Assembly (NCBI GenBank): GCA_002787155.1
Contig: PCVY01000047.1
Coordinates: 1-61,462, forward strand
Direction: 5' to 3'
From: Candidatus Abzuiibacterium crystallinum
GTDB taxonomy: Bacteria; Omnitrophota; Omnitrophia; Omnitrophales; Abzuiibacteriaceae
Length of the DNA: 61,462 nt
A program made the position numbers and the translations under genes. This document shows positions 1-9,047 of this stretch, one piece after another. Each line of letters opens with the position of its first letter. The stretch's first letter is position 1. The notes under the pieces were generated by a model. That model was not told the origin of the DNA, ran no database searches, and saw nothing but the letters and a program-made list of their open reading frames with translations.

Positions 1-18
1 AACGAATATTTTTAAAAC

Positions 19-52
19 AAGGCTCTCGGTTTGTTGTTGACAGAGGGCTTTT
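19..52 (+). promoter_or_regulatory. Possible hairpin in the rpsO leader
   Basis: Bases 19-27 can pair with 43-50 (eight pairs, one bulged G, one G-T pair) around a 15-base loop, and a T-run at 49-52 follows. It sits just before the rpsO ribosome binding site. S15 genes in several bacteria are autoregulated through leader structures, and the T-run would also suit an attenuator. The pairing is weak and the upstream transcript is not visible. Confidence 0.25.
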
Positions 53-66
53 CATGGGAGGTTTTA

Positions 67-336
67 ATGAGTATTACGAAAGAGAAGAAAAAACAGGTCA
101 TTCAGAGTTATCAAATTCATGCCAAAGATGCGGGTTCAAGCGAAGTGCAGATTGCGCTTTTAACCGAGCGGATCAATGATTTAACCGGGCATTTGAAAGC
201 GCACCAAAAAGACAAGCACTCTCAGCGCGGTTTGATGACCATGGTTGAAAGACGTAAACGGCTGTTGGCTTATTTGGCAAAAGTTAATCCTGATTCATAT
301 GCAAAATTAATTCAAAAGCTAAAGATCAGGAAGTAG
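67..336 (+). CDS. rpsO: 30S ribosomal protein S15
   Basis: S15 binds the central domain of 16S rRNA and helps nucleate the small-subunit platform. The 89-residue product has the normal family length and the typical helical S15 sequence, with the conserved HxxDxHSxRGL-type loop near residues 46-54 and a basic C-terminus. A longer reading from base 31 exists, but the ATG at 67 lies just after GGGAGG at 56-61 and gives the canonical MSIT start. It is followed 57 bases later by pnp, the usual bacterial order, so cotranscription is likely. Confidence 0.97.
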   Translation: MSITKEKKKQVIQSYQIHAKDAGSSEVQIALLTERINDLTGHLKAHQKDKHSQRGLMTMVERRKRLLAYLAKVNPDSYAKLIQKLKIRK

Positions 337-393
337 TAGTCGTCATTTAAAGGGATTCATAGAGGAAAAGGAAAGGGATTAGGTTAAAAGAGT

Positions 394-2499
394 ATGATTA
401 CACGAGTGAGTAAGAAAATCGGAAAAGAAGAATTGATCATTGAAACTGGCAAATTGGCTAAACAAGCAGATGGTGCCGTTTTAGTCACTTACGGCGGAAC
501 GGTGGTGTTGGTGGCTGTTTGTGTCGCTCCAACGGTAAAAGAAGGGCAGGATTTTTTCCCGCTAACCGTCGATTACCGCGAAAAAACATACGCGGCCGGT
601 AGAATTCCCGGAGGCTTCTTTAAGCGCGAAGGGCGTCAAACCGAGAGAGAAATCTTAACCAGCCGGTTAATTGACCGACCCTTGAGGCCTCTTTTCCCAG
701 AGAACTATTTAAATGAAGTGCAAATCACCGCTACCACTATTTCAGTTGACGGCGAAAATATGCCCGATATCTTGGCCATTATTGGGGCATCAGCGGCTTT
801 GGCCATTTCAGCCATTCCATTTTCAAAACCGGTGGGCGGTATTCGTGTTGGTTCGAAAAACGGCGAGTTTTTCTTAAATCCAACGTTTACTGATTTAGAG
901 ACCAGCGATTTAGATCTCGTGGTGGCTGGCACTAAAGACAATATCACCATGATAGAGGCCGGCGCTCAGGAATTGAGTGAAGAAGACTTTTTAAAAGCCA
1001 TCGAGTTCGGCCACGCTGCGATTAAAGAAATAACAGCTTTACAAGCAGATCTTGTTTCAAAATGCGGCAAAAAGAAGCAAGCCGTTGAACCCCGTACAAT
1101 TGATGCAGACATTGAGAAGAAAGCGGCTCAAAAAGTGGGCAAACGATTCTTTGACATTTTCAAATTGTCTACGAAGGACGAAAAAAAGAAAGCCAGGGAA
1201 GAGCTGTACCAAGAAGTTTTGGCACAATTTGATGTGAAAGCAGAAGGCTTCAAGGAATCGGAAGTAAAACATGTCTTTGACGGTATCGAACAGCAAGATG
1301 TCCGCGCTTTGATTGTGGAACAGAAAAAGCGTCCGGATGGGCGGAAATTCGATGAAATCAGAAAGATTACCTGTGAAGTCGGTCTTCTGCCGCGAACGCA
1401 TGGATCCTCGCTTTTTACACGAGGTGAAACACAAAGTTTAGGGACTGCTACTTTAGGCAGCGGCACGGATGAGCAGCGAATTGACGCATTAGAGGGCGAA
1501 TTGTTTAAGCGGTTTATGCTTCATTACAATTTTCCTTCCTTTAGCGTCGGTGAAACCAAGCCAAATCGCGGTCCGGGAAGACGAGAGGTTGGGCACGGTG
1601 CATTGGCTGAACGTGCGTTAAAGGCTGTTATGCCGAATCAAGAAGAGTTTCCGTACACAGTGCGGCTGGTTTCCGAAATCTTAGAATCTAACGGATCAAG
1701 TTCAATGGCCTCCGTTTGCGCAGGCACTTTAGCACTGATGGATGCGGGTGTTCCCATTCACAGACCTGTCAGCGGCATTGCGATGGGTTTGGTGACCGAA
1801 AGTAAAGGCTGGGAAATCCTAACAGACATTGCCGGTATTGAAGACCATTTGGGTGATATGGATTTCAAAGTGGCAGGAACGACTGAAGGCATTACGGCTT
1901 TACAGATGGATATCAAGATTGAAGGCGTAACTTCTGAAATCTTGAAAAAAGCATTAGCGGATGCCAAAAAAGCTAGGTTGAAAATTTTAGAGACCATGCT
2001 TCAAACGCTGCCCGAAGTCAGGAAAGAAGTATCGCAGCATGCGCCGCGCATCATTACGCTCCAGATCAATCCCGAGAAAATCGGTGCTTTAATCGGGCCG
2101 GGCGGTAAAATGATCAAAAAGATCATTGCTGAAACGGGCGCCAAAATTGATATTGATGATGACGGCAAGGTCCACATTGCAACGAATGATAGTCAAGCAG
2201 CTCAAGCTGCTATCGATCAAATTGAAGCCATCACGCAGGAAGCGCAGATCGGAAAGATTTATCAAGCGAAAGTTAAAAAGATCATGGCTTTCGGTGCTTT
2301 TTGCGAGATCATGCCTGGCATTGAAGGTTTGTGCCACGTTTCCGAGCTTTCTGACGGTTTTGTCAAGAAAGTGGAAGATCACATTAAGTTAGGCGATGTG
2401 TTTCCTGTTAAAGTGATCAAAATCGATGATAATGGGAAAATAAGTCTCAGCAAGAAAAAAGCGCTTCAAGAAGCACAGGGATCTGGTGTCGAGCATTGA
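394..2499 (+). CDS. pnp: Polyribonucleotide nucleotidyltransferase (PNPase)
   Basis: PNPase degrades RNA 3'-5' by phosphorolysis and can add heteropolymeric tails. The 701 residues show the full architecture: first RNase PH-like domain (about 10-220), helical linker, second RNase PH-like domain (about 315-540) with the conserved GTDEQ and SNGSSSMAS segments, a KH domain from about 554 with the GPGGK loop, and a C-terminal S1 domain (about 624-690). Length is normal for the family. It lies between rpsO and dut and its stop codon overlaps the dut start, so the three genes probably share a transcript. Confidence 0.98.
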   Translation: MITRVSKKIGKEELIIETGKLAKQADGAVLVTYGGTVVLVAVCVAPTVKEGQDFFPLTVDYREKTYAAGRIPGGFFKREGRQTEREILTSRLIDRPLRPLFPENYLNEVQITATTISVDGENMPDILAIIGASAALAISAIPFSKPVGGIRVGSKNGEFFLNPTFTDLETSDLDLVVAGTKDNITMIEAGAQELSEEDFLKAIEFGHAAIKEITALQADLVSKCGKKKQAVEPRTIDADIEKKAAQKVGKRFFDIFKLSTKDEKKKAREELYQEVLAQFDVKAEGFKESEVKHVFDGIEQQDVRALIVEQKKRPDGRKFDEIRKITCEVGLLPRTHGSSLFTRGETQSLGTATLGSGTDEQRIDALEGELFKRFMLHYNFPSFSVGETKPNRGPGRREVGHGALAERALKAVMPNQEEFPYTVRLVSEILESNGSSSMASVCAGTLALMDAGVPIHRPVSGIAMGLVTESKGWEILTDIAGIEDHLGDMDFKVAGTTEGITALQMDIKIEGVTSEILKKALADAKKARLKILETMLQTLPEVRKEVSQHAPRIITLQINPEKIGALIGPGGKMIKKIIAETGAKIDIDDDGKVHIATNDSQAAQAAIDQIEAITQEAQIGKIYQAKVKKIMAFGAFCEIMPGIEGLCHVSELSDGFVKKVEDHIKLGDVFPVKVIKIDDNGKISLSKKKALQEAQGSGVEH

Positions 2500-2957
2500 A
2501 CGAACCTGTCGAAATAGCTGTTAAATGTTTGCCGCACCACGAAGGTTTAGCGCTCCCGGCAACAAAAAGTAAGGGAGCGAGCGGCGTTGATTTGTCGGCA
2601 GCCATTTCCGAACCCATCACGTTAGATCCGTTGGCGCGCACACTTATACCAACCGGGATTGCCATCAGCTTACCGGCTGGCTTTGAAGCACAGGTGAGAC
2701 CGCGAAGCGGTTTAGCCTTGCGTCATGGCATTACCATCCTAAATTCGCCCGGCACGATTGATTCTGATTACCGGGGCGAAATCCAGGTGATTTTAATCAA
2801 CCTTTCCCAAGAACCTTTTCAAATTAACAGGGGCGACCGAATTGCGCAAATGGTTATCGCCCGTTCTGAGAAGGTGGGCTTTAAGATTATTGAGGAATTG
2901 GACGTTACATTAAGGGGAAAAGGTGGTTTTGGCCACACTGGTGTTTCGCATACATGA
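2496..2957 (+). CDS. dut: dUTP diphosphatase, trimeric type
   Basis: The enzyme hydrolyses dUTP to dUMP and diphosphate, keeping uracil out of DNA and supplying dTMP synthesis. All five motifs of homotrimeric dUTPases are visible: GVDLSA near residue 30, RPRSGLA near 68, the [10 protein letters not shown] segment near 86, RIAQMVI near 115 and the flexible C-terminal [10 protein letters not shown] loop. Length (153) is normal. The start is a TTG at 2496 sharing bases with the pnp TGA stop (TTGA overlap), so translation is probably coupled to pnp. The stop overlaps the ftsK ATG in the same way. Confidence 0.95.
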   Translation: MNEPVEIAVKCLPHHEGLALPATKSKGASGVDLSAAISEPITLDPLARTLIPTGIAISLPAGFEAQVRPRSGLALRHGITILNSPGTIDSDYRGEIQVILINLSQEPFQINRGDRIAQMVIARSEKVGFKIIEELDVTLRGKGGFGHTGVSHT

Positions 2958-5236
2958 AGCAGGAACGCATTAATGAAATCTATGGCGTTTTATTCCTGTT
3001 AGCAGGGCTTTTTATCTTAATTGGCCTGCTATTTCATAACCCGTCTGACCATCCTTACTACACGAGCGTTCCCAATCAAACCATCGAAAATCCTACCGGC
3101 ATTATTGGTGCTTATGTTGCGCATTATTTGTTGTTAGCATTCGGCTTGAGTGTTTATAGCGTTCCTTTCTTATTCTTGTTTTGGTCCGGCTGCTTCTTTC
3201 TCCAAAAGACCCCTAACCAAAAATTGATCGAGTTTGTCGGCATCATCGTTGCTATTTTCTCGCTCGCAAGTTTGTTGGCGTTAGTCGCAGCGTCGGCCTG
3301 GAAGGTAAAGGCGGGTGGCTTGATCGGGTATTTGCTTGGTAATTTTCTCGAACACTATTTTGGTTTAGTGGGAGGCGTTATTTTTTCAGTTTCCTGCCTG
3401 ATGTTGGCTACCCTCTTATTTACCGATTTTCTCCTTTATCCCATTTTCGAGAAATTAATGGGGATGGCAAAGGAATGGTTCCAATCTCGGTTAGCCAAGA
3501 AGACCATTCGTGAATCAAAAGTTGATGCTAAAACGAAGCGTCTTAAACCAGAAAAAACCGAAGAAAAGAAGAGTCGGTTTGGAGAGGCAATCCCTTTGCG
3601 TGTCAAACAATACCAAGCTGCCTCAACAGATGAAAAAGAAGAAACAACGCCGGCACCCGAAAAAGAAAAGCCGGTTTTGAAGAAAATTACGTTACCGCCT
3701 AGGCCGAAACAAGAAGAGAGAAAACAGGCAAGTGAAAGTCCGGCAGAGGAAACCATTCAGATACCGAAGCAAGCGGAAAATCTGTCAGGCAAATACTTTT
3801 TCCCTTCGCTTGATTTATTGGCTTCGCCATCAAGAGATGCGCAGCCGGTAAGCGAAGATTTTCAAAAGAATTCAAAAATTCTTGAAGATACATTAAGAGA
3901 TTTTGGTATTGAAGTTAAAGTGGTTGAAGTTGAGCAAGGACCTGTGTTAACCCGCTATGAAATAATGCCGGCACCGGGTGTTAAAGTCACCAGAATTTTA
4001 TCGCTCTCGGATGATTTGGCTCTTGCCATGAAAGCCACCAGCATTCGGATTATCGCGCCCATTCCTGGGAAATCAGTTGTGGGCATTGAAGTGCCTAACT
4101 CTGTGACGACCAAAGTGTTTCTCAAGGAATTACTACAATCGAAAGAATACCGAAATAACACGCATAAATTTCGCTTGCCGCTCACGCTCGGCAAAGACAC
4201 CAGCGGTAAAAGTTTAGTAGCAGATTTATCGGATATGCCGCATTTGTTAATTGCAGGGACGACAGGCAGCGGAAAAACCGTTTGTGTCAATGCGATTATT
4301 GCGGGTTTGCTTTATTCAAAGTTACCCGACAATTTAAAATTTGTTATGATTGATCCTAAAATGGTTGAATTGGCGGTTTACAATAACTTGCCGCACATGC
4401 TCACTCCTGTGGTAACCGATATACGAAAAGCTGCTGCAACGCTTAATTGGGTGGTTCAGGAAATGGAACGCCGTTATAAATTATTTGCGCAATGCGGTAT
4501 CCGTAACATTCAGGCATTTAATGCACGTCCACAATCAAAAGATCCGGAGCTGCTCAAAGACGATATCCCCGGTCACTTGGCCTACATTGTGGTCGTGATT
4601 GATGAGTTGGCTGATCTCGTGATGGTCGCACAGGACAAAGTGGAGGGAGCGATCACGCGATTGGCGCAATTATCACGCGCCGTCGGAATTCATCTCATTT
4701 TAGCAACTCAGCGCCCGTCAGTCGACGTCATCACGGGAGTGATCAAAGCAAATTTTCCTGCACGTATTTCATTTAAAGTGGCGTCCAAAACAGACTCAAG
4801 AACCGTGTTGGATGCGAATGGTGCCGATCAATTGATCGGAAAAGGGGACATGCTCTTCCTGGAACCCGGCCGTGAAAAGCCGGTGAGAGGCCAAGCAGCG
4901 CTCGTGACAGACGAAGAAATATTAGCCTTGGTTGATGCATTTAAAAAACAAGGCCCGCCTCAATACCATGAAGAAATTCAAAATATTCAAGAAGGTAAGA
5001 CAGTTAACTATGGCCATGAAAAAGACGAGCTTTATGATGAAGCCGTGCGGGTTATTTTAGAGTCAAAACAGGCCTCCGTTTCCATTTTGCAAAGACGGCT
5101 CAGGCTCGGATACGGCCGGGCATCCAGAATTATTGATATGATGGAAGAAGAAGGCATCGTCGGTCCGCATCAAGGAAGTAAGCCTAGGGAAATCCTGGTG
5201 GACAGCGTTGAAGAGAACGTCCAAGAAACCTCATAG
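2954..5236 (+). CDS. ftsK: DNA translocase FtsK/SpoIIIE
   Basis: FtsK pumps chromosomal DNA through the closing septum and promotes dimer resolution. The 760-residue protein has an N-terminal membrane region of four hydrophobic segments (about residues 10-165), a charged Lys/Glu/Pro-rich linker (about 175-275), and a RecA-like motor with Walker A GTTGSGKT near 435-442 and Walker [10 protein letters not shown] near 545. A C-terminal winged-helix gamma domain (about 690-755) reads DNA polarity sequences. The linker is short compared with the E. coli protein, as in many bacteria. The ATGA overlap with dut indicates coupled translation. Confidence 0.97.
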   Translation: MKQERINEIYGVLFLLAGLFILIGLLFHNPSDHPYYTSVPNQTIENPTGIIGAYVAHYLLLAFGLSVYSVPFLFLFWSGCFFLQKTPNQKLIEFVGIIVAIFSLASLLALVAASAWKVKAGGLIGYLLGNFLEHYFGLVGGVIFSVSCLMLATLLFTDFLLYPIFEKLMGMAKEWFQSRLAKKTIRESKVDAKTKRLKPEKTEEKKSRFGEAIPLRVKQYQAASTDEKEETTPAPEKEKPVLKKITLPPRPKQEERKQASESPAEETIQIPKQAENLSGKYFFPSLDLLASPSRDAQPVSEDFQKNSKILEDTLRDFGIEVKVVEVEQGPVLTRYEIMPAPGVKVTRILSLSDDLALAMKATSIRIIAPIPGKSVVGIEVPNSVTTKVFLKELLQSKEYRNNTHKFRLPLTLGKDTSGKSLVADLSDMPHLLIAGTTGSGKTVCVNAIIAGLLYSKLPDNLKFVMIDPKMVELAVYNNLPHMLTPVVTDIRKAAATLNWVVQEMERRYKLFAQCGIRNIQAFNARPQSKDPELLKDDIPGHLAYIVVVIDELADLVMVAQDKVEGAITRLAQLSRAVGIHLILATQRPSVDVITGVIKANFPARISFKVASKTDSRTVLDANGADQLIGKGDMLFLEPGREKPVRGQAALVTDEEILALVDAFKKQGPPQYHEEIQNIQEGKTVNYGHEKDELYDEAVRVILESKQASVSILQRRLRLGYGRASRIIDMMEEEGIVGPHQGSKPREILVDSVEENVQETS

Positions 5237-5265
5237 CACCCAAATTCAGTACCCGGAATACGATC

Positions 5266-5979
5266 ATGCCAATCAGAAACGCGCTTATCATTAAGCATGT
5301 GCCGCACGAAGGCGGCGGCACTCTCGAAGAGTACTTAAAAAATCAATCAGTCACCATTGATTGTTGCGAACTTAGCCAAGGTCAAGTGTTGCCGAAAGAT
5401 CCTTCTGCTTATGAGTTGATTCTTATCATGGGCGGACCGATGAATGTGGATGAACATCAAAAATACCCTTTCTTACCGCTCGAAAAAGCATTTATTCAGC
5501 GCACGCTCAAAAGTCAGGTGCCGATGGTTGGGATTTGTTTGGGCGCACAGCTGATTGCGCAAGCCTTAGGCACACGCGTCTATCGGGGACCTCAAAAAGA
5601 AATTGGATGGAAACCGATTGCTTGGACACAGGATGCTCAAGAGGATGAGGTCTTAAAACCTTTTGCCAAAACCCCCTTAACGGTTCTTCATTGGCATGGC
5701 GATACCTTTGATTTGCCAAAAAAAGCAAGACGCTTGGCCTCGACAGATTTATACGAGAACCAAGCTTTTCGATTTGGTGAGCGGGTTTATGCTTTTCAAT
5801 TCCATATTGAAACCACGCCCGCCATGTTAAAAGTTTGGTTTAAGGAGGATCTGGAAGATTTAAAAAGCGTTCCCCATCTAACACCGGCGTCTATCGAAGA
5901 AGATACTCAAAGATACTATCCTCAGTTAGAAAAAGAAGCTTTTGCTATTTATGAAAAGCTGTTTAACCGATGGGGATAA
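5266..5979 (+). CDS. Class I glutamine amidotransferase domain protein (GMP synthase-like)
   Basis: This stand-alone class I glutaminase resembles the amidotransferase half of GMP synthase. The catalytic triad is visible: nucleophile Cys91 in GICLGAQL, and His180 and Glu182 in FHIET. The GGPMNV segment near residues 60-65 fits the oxyanion strand. There is no synthetase domain, so the acceptor of the released ammonia is unknown. Relatives are often annotated as GuaA-like proteins or gamma-glutamyl hydrolases. It begins 29 bases after ftsK and ends 20 bases from the convergent diguanylate cyclase gene. Confidence 0.85.
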   Translation: MPIRNALIIKHVPHEGGGTLEEYLKNQSVTIDCCELSQGQVLPKDPSAYELILIMGGPMNVDEHQKYPFLPLEKAFIQRTLKSQVPMVGICLGAQLIAQALGTRVYRGPQKEIGWKPIAWTQDAQEDEVLKPFAKTPLTVLHWHGDTFDLPKKARRLASTDLYENQAFRFGERVYAFQFHIETTPAMLKVWFKEDLEDLKSVPHLTPASIEEDTQRYYPQLEKEAFAIYEKLFNRWG

Positions 5980-5999
5980 AATAACGAAAGGCGCTCAAC

Positions 6000-7037
6000 T
6001 TAATCAAGTCGCGCTACTACTTGATTTCGCCCCCCTCGTTTAGCATCATAAAGCAGGGTATCAGCTTCACTGATTAATTGCGTAGCGGTGCAATCACGAT
6101 CTCCAATGCTCAGAAAAGTAACGCCAATGCTGACCGAAATGGTTATTTCGCGTCCGTTCCAGTTGACCGCCATGCTGGCAATGTTGTCTTTTAAGCGTTT
6201 AATCAATCGCAAAATGGTTTGGGTGTAGTCAATATTTTCACTGACCAAGATTGAACCGTCACGGCGTACCAAATCAGTAAAAAGAATACAAAATTCTTCA
6301 CCGCCATAGCGGAAACACAGGTCGCTTGAGCGTACATTTTTCTTTAGGTTTTGACTCACTGCTTTCAAGATCTCATCTCCGGCTTGATGACCCAATCGGT
6401 CATTGATGAGTTTGAAATAATCGATGTCAATCATGGCCAAAGCCACTCGATTGCTTTCTCGGTTCCCTCGCTTTAAAAATGCCTGCTGCAAGGCTTCTTC
6501 CAAGTATTTTCGATTGTATAGCCCGGTTAACGGATCAGTAATTGAATGTAAATAATATTGCTCTTTTTGACATCCCACGGCAATTTCATTGGTAATGGTT
6601 TGGAAAAATCTGACGGTTTCTTGATCATGTTTTTTCCCGTCGCGGCGCGGGCCGATCATTAAAATACCCGTTAATTGATCCTGGATGAAAATAGGGAAGC
6701 ACATTTCGGCATTAAAACGTTTCATTTCAGTTCGCGTGTCATGGTCACATTTTTCAAGCGATAGGTTGATTTTGAGATCGCGAATCAAAGGACTATTCTC
6801 GTCTAGCTTAACCAATTTTTCAGGTACTTGGCAGTCATCCGTCGACATCTTAACAAAATAAGAGTTTTTATCCCGGTCGTAGACCAGCACCGCCACATGC
6901 GACGTAAAGATGCTGTCTGCCAACGATGTTTTGAGCTGATCAAGAAACTTTTGCGTCGACATGGTCTTCAGCAGCCAATCGCTCGTTGCTTCTAAGATCT
7001 GCTGTCTAACCTTCTGCTCATCCCTTGGTTTAGGCAT
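6000..7037 (-). CDS. Diguanylate cyclase with GAF sensor domain
   Basis: The protein should make cyclic di-GMP from two GTP. The 345 residues hold a GAF-like sensory domain (about 28-158) and a GGDEF domain (about 165-343) opening with the typical DPLTGLYNR segment. The active site is GGEEF at 245-249, an active variant. An RxxD inhibitory site (RSSD, 236-239) sits exactly five residues upstream, so product feedback is expected. No membrane segment or signal peptide is seen, so it is probably cytoplasmic. It is one of only two protein genes on the - strand here and is divergent from the ATPase gene. Confidence 0.92.
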   Translation of the reverse strand: MPKPRDEQKVRQQILEATSDWLLKTMSTQKFLDQLKTSLADSIFTSHVAVLVYDRDKNSYFVKMSTDDCQVPEKLVKLDENSPLIRDLKINLSLEKCDHDTRTEMKRFNAEMCFPIFIQDQLTGILMIGPRRDGKKHDQETVRFFQTITNEIAVGCQKEQYYLHSITDPLTGLYNRKYLEEALQQAFLKRGNRESNRVALAMIDIDYFKLINDRLGHQAGDEILKAVSQNLKKNVRSSDLCFRYGGEEFCILFTDLVRRDGSILVSENIDYTQTILRLIKRLKDNIASMAVNWNGREITISVSIGVTFLSIGDRDCTATQLISEADTLLYDAKRGGRNQVVARLD

Positions 7038-7106
7038 CTTGGTTTTTCTTCCGTTGGTTGTAAAGGATCAATTTAGTTAAGCAACTAATTCTCTGTCCCT
7101 ATTTAA

Positions 7107-7136
7107 ATTCTACCTATGTTATTTTTCAGTTTGCAA
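7107..7136 (-). promoter_or_regulatory. Candidate promoter of the diguanylate cyclase gene
   Basis: On the - strand a TTGCAA element (7131-7136) and a TAGAAT element (7107-7112) are separated by 18 bases, a reasonable sigma-70 match. Transcription would start near 7100. A 6-bp inverted repeat with a 4-base centre (7073-7088) lies in the resulting leader and could be an operator. Confidence 0.4.
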
Positions 7137-7272
7137 GTTTGAGCACTTTTTAATTCAATTTAAGAAGTTGCTGCGGTTTGTTTGTGAATAGCGGGGAGGG
7201 GATAGCGGATCTCTAACCCCTAAAAATACGCCTAGCAGCCCCTACTTTTTGATGGAAACCGCTAACCCTGTT

Positions 7273-7281
7273 TGTTATACT
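7273..7281 (+). promoter_or_regulatory. Extended -10 promoter element upstream of the ATPase gene
   Basis: TGTTATACT matches an extended -10 (TGn plus TATACT). No good -35 exists at normal spacing; TTGATG at 7249-7254 is 21 bases away. That is acceptable for an extended -10 promoter, which may need an activator. A copy of the local TAGCGG-type motif overlaps the -35 region. The likely start point near 7288 leaves a leader of roughly 107 bases before the chosen ATG. Confidence 0.4.
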
Positions 7282-7394
7282 GACTCCTTCGGCAGCAGGC
7301 TCTGTTGGGCTTTATTATATTTAATTCTGATACTTTAATGACCGTTGCAATACCTTCTGAGAGATCCTGCCGCCACACAATAGAGATTAATTTC

Positions 7395-9029
7395 ATGATG
7401 GCACCTGATCCGATTACGGACACCTCTTTCTTCGGGCGAGAAGAGATTTTAGGTCTACTTCGCAAACGAACAGAAGCATTTCGAAAAGGGTACCGCCAGA
7501 ACATCGGTTTAATCGGCGAGCCGTTCATTGGTAAGACGTCAGTTCTCATTCATTTTTTACGTCATTTTCCGCACGACGATATCATTCCAATTTTAATCAA
7601 AGTTAATGAGGCGGAGTCTTTCCAGGTATTTCTCCAAAAATGGCTAGGAGCCATTCTGTACGGCTATCAACAATTTTTAGGGATGCCGGTTGTCAATGAT
7701 TACCAAATGCTGGTCAAACAAATGCGCCGTTTATCTCCCCGCGTCGTCAAACAAATGCGCTATGCCCGCCGTCTTGCTGAGGGACAGCAATATGATGAAA
7801 GTTACCGGGAACTTCTTAATTTGCTGCAAGTTTTGAAGCAAGAGACCAATCGGCAGATCCTCTTAATCATCGAGGAGTTTGATCGTTTGGTACACTTACC
7901 TCTGAGTGATCCTTTTGCTCAAATGGGGAAAGAGGTGATGGTTCAAAAAGATACCATGTATGTGGTGACAAGTTCGAAACCGACTTTTGCTCGTGAAATC
8001 TTTCGGGACAAATTGTCGTTTTTGTTTTCAAATTTTGAAATTGTTGATCTTCGGATCATGCCTCAAGAAGAAGCGGAGGCTTGGATGGCGCGGCAATTTG
8101 CGTGTTTAGAGCATGATGCGCTGGTTCGCAAAGTGGTTTATTTAATTACGCACGGACACCCGTATTACATGCGGACATTGCTCACATGTATCGGAGAATT
8201 ATTAGCAAGTCGTCAGCTGTCAGATATCAGCGAATCGATTTTGATTGAAGCGCTCACGAAAGAATTTTTTGATCAATCAGGGGTCATCCATCAGCACTTT
8301 ATGATGAAGATTTTCTCCGTGACCCGCAATCGATTTGGCTTGCTTTACGGAGATGTCCTCTTAGCCATCGCACTTGCTAAGAAGAAAATGGCTCAAATTG
8401 CGCATTATTTAGGTAAACCTCATGGTGAAATAAAAAAGATTCTGCAGCGGTTAATCCTGGAAGGTTTTATTGTGAAACGAGGGTCGTTTTTAGATTTTAC
8501 CGATATGACACTCCGATTTTGGATGTCGGAAGTTTACTTTCGAAAGCGGGCTTCGTTGAGCTTAGATTACGAAGACGAGAGAAATCAATTCCGATCGTCT
8601 CTCAAGCAGTTTATCCAAACCGTCTCAGACGAAATGAGACGAGACCTGCCATTGCGGATCGAAGCTTTATTTAGACAATTCAAAAATGAAGTGGTGGATT
8701 TAGGCCGGCACCGTATCAAGTGCCCGCGTTTTCAAGTGATCACCACCAAACCTTCCAATGGACGGATGTTTCCGGTATTGGCTGAGAGTCACAGCACCCG
8801 CTGGTTATGTCAAGTGGTTAAAGAGCAAATGGACGAAGATGACGTCCGTGCATTTGTGAATGATGTCAAACGACTCAGGAAACCGCTTCAAAAGAAAATA
8901 TTAATTTCATTAAAAGGCACGGATCTCAATGCTAAGATCCTGGCACAGGAAGCCAAAATTCAAATTTGGGACATTGGCGAGCTCAATTTGATGATGGATT
9001 TATACGGCAAACAAAAAGTGGTATTTTAA
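7395..9029 (+). CDS. P-loop ATPase with winged-helix and possible nuclease-like C-terminal domain
   Basis: The 544-residue protein resembles archaeal-type/STAND-like ATPases. It has an FFGRE entry motif near residue 10, Walker A GEPFIGKTS near 41-49, and a Walker B strand ending in EEFD near 155. A winged-helix-like segment lies near 325-375, and the C-terminus (about 430-544) resembles the Mrr/restriction-endonuclease-like fold, with a CQVVKE strand and a late WDIGELN segment. The nuclease resemblance is by eye and active-site residues are uncertain. A TTG frame opening at 7305 is less likely than this ATG. Neighbouring dgt follows 18 bases later, so the two are probably cotranscribed. Function is unknown. 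Confidence 0.7.
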   Translation: MMAPDPITDTSFFGREEILGLLRKRTEAFRKGYRQNIGLIGEPFIGKTSVLIHFLRHFPHDDIIPILIKVNEAESFQVFLQKWLGAILYGYQQFLGMPVVNDYQMLVKQMRRLSPRVVKQMRYARRLAEGQQYDESYRELLNLLQVLKQETNRQILLIIEEFDRLVHLPLSDPFAQMGKEVMVQKDTMYVVTSSKPTFAREIFRDKLSFLFSNFEIVDLRIMPQEEAEAWMARQFACLEHDALVRKVVYLITHGHPYYMRTLLTCIGELLASRQLSDISESILIEALTKEFFDQSGVIHQHFMMKIFSVTRNRFGLLYGDVLLAIALAKKKMAQIAHYLGKPHGEIKKILQRLILEGFIVKRGSFLDFTDMTLRFWMSEVYFRKRASLSLDYEDERNQFRSSLKQFIQTVSDEMRRDLPLRIEALFRQFKNEVVDLGRHRIKCPRFQVITTKPSNGRMFPVLAESHSTRWLCQVVKEQMDEDDVRAFVNDVKRLRKPLQKKILISLKGTDLNAKILAQEAKIQIWDIGELNLMMDLYGKQKVVF

Positions 9030-9047
9030 TAGGGCCGGTACACGCTG

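Larger units (their letters stand above)
7038..7394. other. Divergent intergenic spacer, 357 bases
   Basis: This is the longest gene-free stretch in the window. It holds a candidate - strand promoter (7107-7136), an inverted repeat at 7073-7088, and an imperfect palindrome at 7197-7221 with AGGGG and TAG arms. It also holds a short recurring TAGCGG-type motif: + strand at 7188-7194 and 7202-7208, and - strand at about 7259-7269. An extended -10 element for the rightward gene lies at 7273-7281. No RNA gene or convincing small ORF is visible. Confidence 0.5.

Noticed and set aside
37-42. Perfect TTGACA upstream of rpsO
   Set aside because: No -10 element lies at 16-18 bases; that position is the ribosome binding site and start of rpsO.
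1057-1434. 125-codon open frame on the - strand inside pnp
   Set aside because: It is antisense to a conserved coding region, has no promoter or ribosome binding site, and its translation is Phe/Arg-rich without family resemblance.
7197-7221. Palindrome as a transcription terminator
   Set aside because: The stem is followed by an A-run, not a T-run, on the + strand, and it does not follow a gene on either strand.
7305-7394. Longer N-terminus of the ATPase from a TTG
   Set aside because: No ribosome binding site, the codon is only about 17 bases after the predicted transcript start, and the extra residues do not look like the family N-terminus.
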